A stretch of DNA of 27,555 nt from Chitinispirillaceae bacterium (GTDB lineage Bacteria; Fibrobacterota; Chitinivibrionia; Chitinivibrionales; Chitinispirillaceae): positions 1 through 27,555 of the forward strand of contig JAFGOU010000456.1 of the NCBI GenBank assembly GCA_016926315.1. Reading direction: 5' to 3'. Every line of letters starts with the position of its first letter. Within the stretch, counting starts at the first letter, position 1. Under the pieces are notes generated by a model. It searched no databases. It had not been told where the DNA came from and worked only from the letters and a program-made list of their open reading frames with translations. Of the stretch, positions 7,063 to 14,290 are shown piece after piece. A program made the position numbers and the translations under genes.

Positions 7063-8586
7063 TTCGTCCCCTTTCCAGTTGTCCGGATCGTTTGCGTAGG
7101 AGGTTTCCTCTTTGCGCTGCAATGAGTTGCCGCTGCCGTCAGGGCTTGACGGCCAGTCGCCGCTGTCGCCAAACACGATGCATTCTCGCACCATGTAGGG
7201 CGTCACTCGCGTCATTCCCTGCGCGCTGTCGATATAGGCCTCTTCGGGCTTGAGGAGCGTCAATGAGTCGCCGCTGTTTGACAGGGCTTCGGTCATGCTG
7301 AATATTTGCACGCCTTCAGGCACGTTATAGGCGCTCCGGAACGCGTCAGCCGTAACCGCGTTCGACGCGACAACGGCTATTTCGCCCGGCGCCAGCGATG
7401 TATTGGGCGGAAAGGCGAAATCGACACCGTCGATCTTCCAGGTCACTGACGGCGTATCCGGATCGAAAAGCTGCACGCTTTGGCCGGAGATGTTTTTCAG
7501 CTCGATGAATTCGCTTATTTCGTCGGGCGGCCGGTACATGATCTCGGTAATGACAACGGGGCCGACCAGCGGGCCGCTGTTGGCCTGTCCCAGCGTCACG
7601 CTTTTCTGGGCCACGAAATCGGTGCCGCCGGAACTCGTGACGTGCCTGCCGAACGAAACGCCGTTTTCCATTTCGCCGAAGCTGAATCCGTGGTAATAGC
7701 TTCCGCTGCGCATGCCCGTGGAATCGTAAAACAGGTACACCTCCTCCCCGTGCTCGCTGAAGGCGAAGCTCGCGGGCGAGGAAGGATCGGCGTTAAAGTC
7801 CTCCTCGTCAAACACGATATAACCGTTGGCCGGCACCACGGTTCCCGCGGGAATGCAAAACTTCATGGGGTCGACCCGCCGGTCGGTCAGGTACCAGTTC
7901 CCGATATCGACGTCAACGCCGTTGGGATTGTACAGCTCCACCGCGTCGGTCAGGGGCGGATCGGTGTGGGTCAGCACTTCATTAACAAGAACGATATTGG
8001 GATCGTCGGCGCCGGGCGAGCCGTTCCGGCAAAACGAGGCGCGCCAGGAGGAGGGATCGTCCGGATCGCTGCCTGACGCGTCCGCGCTGACCGGTACGAG
8101 CGTCCACCCGTTGCCGTCGGCCGCTTCGGGCCAGGGCGCGTTGTCGTCGTATTCAATCGACAGGAAGGACTTGTCCGCCGTGAGGTCTTTGAGCGTGACC
8201 TTTTCGCCGCCGTTTGAGAGCTTTCCCGCATACACGCCGAACGGCGCGAACCCGTACCGCCGGATAAAGCCGGCGCTGTCGGACGCGAGCACGATAAAGG
8301 CGCCCGGCTCCATCCGCGTATCGTCGGGAAACGTGTAATCGATGCCGTTGGTAAACCCGACATCGGCCAGGCTGACGGACGAATCGGCCGTGTTCTTGAG
8401 CTCGATGAACTCATACTCGTCAGCGTCGGTACTGTCGAGCCCGAGCGGGTGGTAGTTGATCTCGGTGCAGTGTATTGAATAGAGATACTCCCGCACCTCG
8501 ATGTTTTCAGGCGGATCAATAAGCGCGCACCCTGCCGCTAGCACGCCTATCGCGACAACGGCGCTTCGTCGTAGGTTATGGTTCAT
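7045..8586 (-). CDS. Lipoprotein with three lamin-tail domains, 513 aa
   Basis: The N-terminus is a lipoprotein signal with lipobox LAAGC (Cys20). Three lamin-tail (LTD, PF00932) beta-sandwich domains follow, at about 38-140, 200-300 and 345-460. They are marked by E-I/V-x-Y-x-P, EFIELKN and a late G-x-x-x-V-L/V-A-S strand: YEFIELKNTADSSVSL, NGVDVDIGNWYLTD and EFIELKNISGQSVQL. In bacteria LTDs are found in secreted or surface proteins, often with CotH-like domains. The ATG at 8586-8584 overlaps the TGA of the VTC gene (ATGA) and has a GGAGG site inside that gene's end, so the two are translationally coupled. It is the last gene of the run. Binding partner unknown. Confidence 0.88.
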   Translation of the reverse strand: MNHNLRRSAVVAIGVLAAGCALIDPPENIEVREYLYSIHCTEINYHPLGLDSTDADEYEFIELKNTADSSVSLADVGFTNGIDYTFPDDTRMEPGAFIVLASDSAGFIRRYGFAPFGVYAGKLSNGGEKVTLKDLTADKSFLSIEYDDNAPWPEAADGNGWTLVPVSADASGSDPDDPSSWRASFCRNGSPGADDPNIVLVNEVLTHTDPPLTDAVELYNPNGVDVDIGNWYLTDRRVDPMKFCIPAGTVVPANGYIVFDEEDFNADPSSPASFAFSEHGEEVYLFYDSTGMRSGSYYHGFSFGEMENGVSFGRHVTSSGGTDFVAQKSVTLGQANSGPLVGPVVITEIMYRPPDEISEFIELKNISGQSVQLFDPDTPSVTWKIDGVDFAFPPNTSLAPGEIAVVASNAVTADAFRSAYNVPEGVQIFSMTEALSNSGDSLTLLKPEEAYIDSAQGMTRVTPYMVRECIVFGDSGDWPSSPDGSGNSLQRKEETSYANDPDNWKGDEPTAGR

Positions 8587-9452
8587 CAATCCTCCAGGCA
8601 ATAGTCATCGCTCACCACCGGCTCGCGCATAAAGATACCGGTATTCCGGTACCTGTTTAACACCGGCCTGAGACTGGTGGCGTATTTGGAAAAGCTTCGC
8701 CGTTTCAGATGGAAGGTTTTCACCAGGTCCACCATCCAGAGCGGTACGAATGAAGTATAGCATTTCAACTCTAAAATGACGTTTGTTCCGGGGTCAAAGC
8801 AACCACTCCCATCGCACGGGATCATTTCCGATTCGACGGGGATTGGATCGTACCCGGTGCGGGGCATGCACCGCAAGGCGAGGTCAAAGGTCACGCGGCC
8901 GTACTGGTCGATGTCGGACACGTACGCCTTGCGCATATACTGCACCAGCACCACGGGACGCGCGTTATACGTTTGCGCCACGCGGCAGAACAGTTGGCGG
9001 TTTTCCATCCGCTTCTCGTCCTCTTCCTCCAGCCGCCCGCAGCCGTTCGTTTCAAAAAGCTCCGCCAGGTCGGCGGTGTTGACCCGCGCCCGGACCTTCT
9101 GGATGATGTCGCCGCGCCGGAGTTTGATTTCGAGGAAAAAGGGCGGCCGCGGCTGTTCGCCGTACGAGCGGATGCGCATGTTAAAGCGCTTCTCGACCTT
9201 CATCAGCCGCTGCCAGAGGAAATGAAACTCGGGCGTGTCGAAGTAGAGGCTGTTGATCGTGTAAAAAAGGTCGGGCGCCCGTTCGGAATACTTGTCGAGC
9301 GAGCAATACGGGGCCACGAATTCCGATATCGGCTCCACCAGGTCATAGGGTATGGTATACTTGGATTCGAACCGTTCCAGGAGCGCGGGCATTTCGAACT
9401 GCTTTGCTCCCCTGCGCGGTTCCACGGCTGCTGCTGCGTCACGCTTGCTCAC
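8586..9452 (-). CDS. VTC-domain polyphosphate polymerase-like protein, 288 aa
   Basis: The VTC domain (PF09359, triphosphate-tunnel fold) covers almost the whole protein. Tunnel residues are in order: ERFESKY (Lys31), SLYFDT (68-73), R-x-R-S-Y (Arg93/Arg95), FFLEIKLRR (Glu108/Lys110), KVRARV, QYMRKAY, VILELK and FSKY near the C-terminus. In yeast Vtc4 the equivalent residues bind ATP and the growing polyphosphate chain, so synthesis of polyphosphate from ATP in the cytoplasm is plausible, though not shown for this protein. There is no signal peptide or membrane segment. The GTG start overlaps the TGA of the TolC-like gene (GTGA), and its own stop overlaps the next ATG. VTC proteins recur beside CotH and DUF4956 genes, as here. 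Confidence 0.9.
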   Translation of the reverse strand: MSKRDAAAAVEPRRGAKQFEMPALLERFESKYTIPYDLVEPISEFVAPYCSLDKYSERAPDLFYTINSLYFDTPEFHFLWQRLMKVEKRFNMRIRSYGEQPRPPFFLEIKLRRGDIIQKVRARVNTADLAELFETNGCGRLEEEDEKRMENRQLFCRVAQTYNARPVVLVQYMRKAYVSDIDQYGRVTFDLALRCMPRTGYDPIPVESEMIPCDGSGCFDPGTNVILELKCYTSFVPLWMVDLVKTFHLKRRSFSKYATSLRPVLNRYRNTGIFMREPVVSDDYCLED

Positions 9453-10738
9453 TTTTCGATCACTTCCGTGCCGGCGGAGAGAAAATTACGCAGCGGCTGT
9501 TGCGACAGCAGTCCCGCTGCATCGATCACATAGATGTAATTCCGCATAATGCTGAACTTGAGTGCCGCCATATCGAGATGGTTTTTAACGATGCTCTCCT
9601 TGATCGAGAGCAGCACAAGCGGATCAACGGCGCTCATCTGGAGATATTTTTTAAGCGACGAGGTGGCATCGACCTCGCTTTCCCGCGCTTTCAGGAACCG
9701 GTATTGCGCGATGAGGGAGCGGAGGTCTTCGAGATCCTTGTTCATTTTTTCGCTCATCTCCTGTTTCAGCTCCTCATAGTCCTCTTTTTCGGACAGGTAG
9801 TCGATTTTGCGCCTGGCGATATCGTGACGCGCCCTGGTCAGGTCGGGAATGGCAATGCACATTTCAAGCCGGTACGCGTTGTTCAAATTATACGAACGCT
9901 CCTCGTTCCGCCGTTCCATCTCATCCAGCATCTCGCCGTTGTCATAGGAAAAACCGATGAAATCGAGATACCGTCTCCGTTCCGCCTTCTCGAGCGTATA
10001 CCGCTCTTCGGCGAGCTTGAGCCGCAGCCGGAAGTAGTCGAGATGCGCGTTGTTCGTGTCAAGCACGAAGCGGCCGTTTTCCACCCGGGCGATGATCGAA
10101 TCCACGGGCACCAGGCCGGTCGTGTCGAAACCGTCGAACCCCTTGTCCGCGCTCATGGACATTTTGATACTGCGCTTGATAAGGGTGATCGCTTTCTGTT
10201 CGTCGAACAGCCGTGTATGCACCTTGGTATTGTCGTTTTCCGCATCGATAAGCTCGTCAAGACCGGCATCGCCGGTGTAGGTCTTTTTCTCCAGCACCTT
10301 GATCCGGTCCTCGCACAGGAGACCGAGCTCCTTGTAATACGCCGCCAGGGCGCCGTGTTCGAGCAGATCGATCACCTTCTCGTAACGGTCCATGAGTGCG
10401 TTGTTGGAACGCACCTGCAACCGCTGCTGGCTGGTGCGGGCAACGGTCTTGTTATACCGTCGTGCCGCCATGGTTTCGCCCATGCCGCGGGGTTTAAGGC
10501 GCACCGTGTAACGAAGCCGGTTGATATCGTACGCCTCGTTCTGCAGGCGGAGCTCCAAGTCGTCGATGAACGGAATGCCCGGATACGATTTTTCCAAAAA
10601 CCGCGCCCGCTCCTCCTGGTGTGCAACGTCAAAATCCTGCTTGTAGCTCAGCAGGAACGTTTTCACGGCCGTCCCTTCGGCCGAAACAAAACCACACGTG
10701 ACGCAGAGCGTAACGCCAAGTTTGCATGCGGTATTCAT
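9449..10738 (-). CDS. TolC-like outer-membrane channel protein, 429 aa
   Basis: The start is the ATG at 10738, which gives a signal peptide (MNTACKLGVTLCVTCGFVSA); the frame is open to a TTG just after the previous stop, but that would bury the signal. The mature protein is long, alpha-helical and charged, with two similar halves. The first has ERARFLEKSYPGIPFIDDLE followed by LQNEAYDINRLRYTVRLKPRG; the second has YLDFIGFSYDN and an AYRLEMCIAIPD strand followed by coiled coils. This is the layout of TolC-family exit ducts. Length is slightly short for the family. It directly follows a HlyD-type adaptor gene (57 bases between stop and start), a classic pairing. Sequence similarity to well-studied TolC is weak by eye, so the call rests on architecture and context. 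Confidence 0.72.
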   Translation of the reverse strand: MNTACKLGVTLCVTCGFVSAEGTAVKTFLLSYKQDFDVAHQEERARFLEKSYPGIPFIDDLELRLQNEAYDINRLRYTVRLKPRGMGETMAARRYNKTVARTSQQRLQVRSNNALMDRYEKVIDLLEHGALAAYYKELGLLCEDRIKVLEKKTYTGDAGLDELIDAENDNTKVHTRLFDEQKAITLIKRSIKMSMSADKGFDGFDTTGLVPVDSIIARVENGRFVLDTNNAHLDYFRLRLKLAEERYTLEKAERRRYLDFIGFSYDNGEMLDEMERRNEERSYNLNNAYRLEMCIAIPDLTRARHDIARRKIDYLSEKEDYEELKQEMSEKMNKDLEDLRSLIAQYRFLKARESEVDATSSLKKYLQMSAVDPLVLLSIKESIVKNHLDMAALKFSIMRNYIYVIDAAGLLSQQPLRNFLSAGTEVIEK

Positions 10739-10795
10739 CGAATTGTCGCCGACCGTCCTTTCCGCGCAGGTAGTGAACCGGGGAGCCGGAAGCAA

Positions 10796-11887
10796 TTAAA
10801 GCTTGTGCTTCCCGTCGTTATCGGTATCATCCAGTGCCAGAGAATCAACGCCTTGGTTCTTTGCGGCGCCAAGAACCTTCTCCTCCTTCAGAGAAATCAT
10901 GACTTTCTCCCCTAACAGAAACGTGTTGTTATCAGGAATTCTTATCGTGACCTCTCTTCCCCACAACTGCATGTCCTGACTTTTCCGCAGCCGTACCGGA
11001 TACTCAACGATCCGCGAGCCGACGCCGACCACTTCGCCGGAAACCGAATGGCCCCGGTCATCAAGCGAGCTGACCATGACCTTCTGCCCGATATACACCT
11101 TGCTGTAGGCGTTTTCGTGGATATAGCCGAGAATGTACGACGGGGATTCGGTATGGAGCGTCACGATGGGCGTGAACGGCGACACTTTTTCGCCTTCCTT
11201 GAAATTCACCGCCCCGATCAGGCCGTCGATATGGGCAATCTTGTACAGTTTGTCCTTCTCCTCCATGAGCATGGCCATCTCTTTTGTCAGTCCCTTTACC
11301 TGCTCGGCGAGGGGATCGCCCGCGTACGAAAGCTCGCCTTTCAGCCTGCGCATGTCGATCTGCGCCGTATCTTGGGCCAGCGCGAGCTCCCGTTTGAGCT
11401 GCTGGATCTTTATCATGACCGGATTCGCCGTGTCGTCGCTGCCAACGGAAAGCCGGTCGCTCGTATCAATGCTTCGCAGCTCGGAAACGAGTTTCCGGTT
11501 GATGTCGTACTGCGCCTCAAGCTCCTTGATCTGGGCCTTGAGCTCGCCGATACGCGCCTCCTGCTGCGATTTGAACCTGAGGATCTCGGACTGCGACAAA
11601 TTGACGTGCGCGCTTTTGCGCGACTGCAGCTCGTTAAGCTGCCGCCGTATTTCGGCGATCTTGTGGTCGAGGTCCGGCTTCGCCACCGCGAGAAGCGTAT
11701 CCCCGCTTTTCACCTCCTGCCCCGGAACGACCATGATTTTTTTTATCTCAACCGCCTGTTCGTCATTGATGACGAGCTCCTGCGCGTCGGCGACCCCATA
11801 AAAACTCGTCGAGTCGCTCCGCAGCGACATGGTGATGACCAGCAGGACGAGAAACACGGACAGACACACGGCATAAAACGTTTTCAT
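10796..11887 (-). CDS. HlyD-family periplasmic adaptor protein, 363 aa
   Basis: One N-terminal membrane anchor (residues about 4-22, FYAVCLSVFLVLLVITMSL) is followed by a lipoyl half-motif (IKKIMVVPGQEVKSGDTLLAV), then a long coiled-coil hairpin of about 75-230 rich in K, E, R and Q. The second lipoyl half (IDGLIGAVNFKEGEKVSPFT) comes next, then a beta-barrel with GYIHENAYSKVYIGQKVMVS and VVGVGSRIVEYPVRLR. This is the membrane-fusion protein layout that joins an inner-membrane transporter to a TolC duct. The C-terminal tail (about 345-363) is acidic then basic. The TolC-like gene follows, but no ABC, RND or MFS pump is present in the operon. Confidence 0.9.
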   Translation of the reverse strand: MKTFYAVCLSVFLVLLVITMSLRSDSTSFYGVADAQELVINDEQAVEIKKIMVVPGQEVKSGDTLLAVAKPDLDHKIAEIRRQLNELQSRKSAHVNLSQSEILRFKSQQEARIGELKAQIKELEAQYDINRKLVSELRSIDTSDRLSVGSDDTANPVMIKIQQLKRELALAQDTAQIDMRRLKGELSYAGDPLAEQVKGLTKEMAMLMEEKDKLYKIAHIDGLIGAVNFKEGEKVSPFTPIVTLHTESPSYILGYIHENAYSKVYIGQKVMVSSLDDRGHSVSGEVVGVGSRIVEYPVRLRKSQDMQLWGREVTIRIPDNNTFLLGEKVMISLKEEKVLGAAKNQGVDSLALDDTDNDGKHKL

Positions 11888-11935
11888 CGGGCATACCTTT
11901 GCATGTATCGGGCGGCAGGAAACCGGTTGGAGCTC

Positions 11936-12619
11936 TTAGAGCTCCACCGTCGTTTCCTGCAGCATCAGATTGACATCTTTTATCGACTCGATTGTTTTGA
12001 GCGAATCCACGAACGCTTCCTTGGCATCGGCTTTCCTGAGCTTGACATGATACGCATAATCCAGCCGCTCTCCCTGGGCCATCTCACGCAGGGTGATCAG
12101 GGCGAAATTCTTGCAGTAGCGCTTCATGACGCTCTCAAGCGCCTGCCTGGTCACCGTCTCGCTGACGATGTTGAAACGGAGCATGCCGTCGAAATAGCGG
12201 TCCTTGCCGAACGGCGAGTAGTAGAGCGCCACCGCGGCCGCGCAGAAGGCGAGCGTGCCCACGACCGCGATCCCGTAGCCGAACACGCCGCAGGAGATGC
12301 CCGCCGCCACGGCGGCGAACATGAAAATGATGTCGCGCGGGTCCTTGAACACGGTCCTGAAACGGATGATCGCGAGCGCGCCGAGGATACCCAGACCGCG
12401 GATGGGATTGTCGCCGATCGCCTGCATCACCATGCCCGCCACGATCGAGCTGAGGATGATCGCCTGTATGAAATTCCTGGAATAGGACAGGCCCCGGAAC
12501 GTCTTCTCATACGTGATCGCGATGAGCGACGAGAGAAGAAACGAAAGCAGAACCGTATACAGAATGGAGACGAGCGACGGATGGGTCGTTGCGGTCTGTA
12601 GCGTCAGGAAATCCAGCAT
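11936..12619 (-). CDS. DUF4956 inner-membrane protein, 227 aa
   Basis: The N-terminal two thirds hold about four membrane helices: residues near 18-38, 50-66, 78-90 with GALAIIRFRTVFKDPRDI, and 98-135. A soluble C-terminal domain follows (about 140-227, a ferredoxin-like alternation ending KDVNLMLQETTVEL). The RFRTVFKDPRD segment between helices is typical of DUF4956 (PF16316). The family is widespread next to VTC and CotH genes, and its role is unknown; a sensor, regulator or channel for the polyphosphate enzyme has been considered reasonable. AAGGAG is about twelve bases upstream of the start. It is the only multi-pass membrane protein in the operon, so it is the natural inner-membrane candidate partner for the HlyD protein. 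Confidence 0.9.
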   Translation of the reverse strand: MLDFLTLQTATTHPSLVSILYTVLLSFLLSSLIAITYEKTFRGLSYSRNFIQAIILSSIVAGMVMQAIGDNPIRGLGILGALAIIRFRTVFKDPRDIIFMFAAVAAGISCGVFGYGIAVVGTLAFCAAAVALYYSPFGKDRYFDGMLRFNIVSETVTRQALESVMKRYCKNFALITLREMAQGERLDYAYHVKLRKADAKEAFVDSLKTIESIKDVNLMLQETTVEL

Positions 12620-12670
12620 GAAAAAGCGTGCTCCTTTACCTAATCAAAGGGTGTACGGCGCGAAAAGACA

Positions 12671-14290
12671 TCATCGCAGGACCGTTAGTGCCCGCGCATC
12701 AGCTACGGCGTTGTTCAGCGACAGCCGGACCATGTAATACCCGGTCGCGCAGCCCGCGGCATCCCATACGTACCGGTGCGTTCCGGCCGGCACCCTGCCG
12801 CCGGTACGGCCGTCCACGCAAACGCCGCGGCAGTCGAATATCGCAAGGGAAAACGGCGCATTTTCCTTTGCCGTCGTGAACCTGATGACGATTTCACGCG
12901 CGCCTGCCCTGCAAGTGGCCGAAAGCAGTGAAGCGCCGCGATGCGCGCCGGTTGCGCCGCGCACGACCGGAAGGTACGCGTCGAGCTGGGTCCTGAGCGC
13001 GGCACTCCTGGCTTCGCTGAACAGACGCAACCCCGGTATGGTGGTCCGCGCGATGCCGTCGGTGACACTCACGCTGGTGTCGATGTTCGCTACGAACTGG
13101 TCATATGGGTGCAGTTTATTGCTGTCTGCCCGGGCACAAGAATCAATAAGCGTCCGCAGCGCGGCGGCCTTCGCGACAATGGAATCGGTGCTTGCCGGGC
13201 CGTTGATCATCTCCTCGATATACCGGAGATACACGCGGCGGAGCGAATCGTTTTCAAGTATCCTTCTGTTAAGCGGCCGCTGCGCAAGGTTGGAAACCGT
13301 GACCACGTCCATGGTGGTCACGTTCCAGTTGTTGGGATAGGCGCCGAACGAAAGGTTCAGGTCCCACGGGATGAGCACAAATTTCCCGCCTGTCGAATCG
13401 TCGTACAGGTAGTAGTTCCTTGCCGATCCGGTATAGCTGTCGAAATTGGACGTCACCATGTTGAAGGCGAGATACCGGCAGACGATATCGAGGTTGAGGC
13501 AGCCGCCCACGGTCCGTATGAAATCCTGGGCAGGGGTATTGTTGAGCTTGTCGACCACGTCGATGAAGCCGGACCAGTCATTGAGGGCCTCGTTCGTTTT
13601 CAGCTCGTAATGCGATTCATAGCTCGACTGGTTGGGTCCCTCATACTGAAGCGTGGAGCCGTTGTCGCTTGACTTGTACAGGTTAAAATCATTGTCGCCG
13701 AAATGGCGCGCGAGAAAGATCTTGTCGACCTGTTCGATCTGCGTATACAGGCCGATAAGGCTACCTTCAATGGTGATGGTGGCGAATGCCGTCCGCGGGG
13801 CAGGCATATACGCTCCAAGAATGTCGTAGGCGATCTTCTCCCGCATCATGGTGGGATCTTTTGCCGCATTGCTGAAATTGAGCCGTTCGACGCCGAAGAA
13901 ACGCTGGTTATCGCGGTACTTGTCAAACCTGAACTTAAAGGGTTTTTTCGGTGAGTTGGCAGCGAAATTGTAGGAGGAATTCCCCTTGTAGCGTACGCCG
14001 ATGCTGTCAAACACGATGCTGTCACCGCTGCTCATGCGATAGAGGAACCGGGCCGGGATATACTCTTCGTCGGGCAGGCTCTTGTAATATTTGAGCGAAT
14101 CCTCCCAGTCGGGATAATAGAACGAAAGTTCGTAGGCATGGATCTTCGCGTCATTGAAAATGGCGCTGCTCGAATCGATTCCGGCAGCAATCGCGCCGCA
14201 CGCGCAGAGCAGCGTCAGGAACAGACGCCTGCTGTCAAGGATGGCCCGGTCATGGGTGAATGGCGGCAGTTTCATTTGTTCTGGCTTCAT
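12671..14290 (-). CDS. CotH-family secreted protein kinase-like protein, 539 aa
   Basis: Start at 14290, whose ATG overlaps the TGA of the preceding gene (ATGA). A signal peptide follows (RRLFLTLLCACGAIAAG, about 21-37). The CotH domain (PF08757) spans about 45-440. Visible motifs are GVRYKGNSSYN (Lys102), SPKKPFKFRF, RLNFSNAAKDPTMMREKIAY (Arg150-Glu151), GLYTQIEQVDK (Glu186), and SYTGSARNYYLYDDS with IPWDLNLSFG (Asp310). CotH proteins are atypical kinases; in Bacillus CotH phosphorylates spore-coat proteins. A PWD-x-D motif is common in the family, but here the second position is Asn312. The last 85 residues form a separate beta domain (SLAIFDCRGVCVDG, then AGTHRYVWDAAGCATGYYMV) like secretion or anchoring tails. 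Activity is unproven. Confidence 0.9.
   Translation of the reverse strand: MKPEQMKLPPFTHDRAILDSRRLFLTLLCACGAIAAGIDSSSAIFNDAKIHAYELSFYYPDWEDSLKYYKSLPDEEYIPARFLYRMSSGDSIVFDSIGVRYKGNSSYNFAANSPKKPFKFRFDKYRDNQRFFGVERLNFSNAAKDPTMMREKIAYDILGAYMPAPRTAFATITIEGSLIGLYTQIEQVDKIFLARHFGDNDFNLYKSSDNGSTLQYEGPNQSSYESHYELKTNEALNDWSGFIDVVDKLNNTPAQDFIRTVGGCLNLDIVCRYLAFNMVTSNFDSYTGSARNYYLYDDSTGGKFVLIPWDLNLSFGAYPNNWNVTTMDVVTVSNLAQRPLNRRILENDSLRRVYLRYIEEMINGPASTDSIVAKAAALRTLIDSCARADSNKLHPYDQFVANIDTSVSVTDGIARTTIPGLRLFSEARSAALRTQLDAYLPVVRGATGAHRGASLLSATCRAGAREIVIRFTTAKENAPFSLAIFDCRGVCVDGRTGGRVPAGTHRYVWDAAGCATGYYMVRLSLNNAVADARALTVLR

Noticed and set aside
9404..10915. Long plus-strand open frame of about 500 codons
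   Set aside because: It runs antisense to the TolC-like and VTC genes; its composition is typical of a shadow of GC-rich coding sequence and no family features are seen.
11048..12601. Plus-strand open frame of about 517 codons
   Set aside because: Antisense to the HlyD and DUF4956 genes, which have clear family motifs; rich in H, R and D as expected for a shadow frame.
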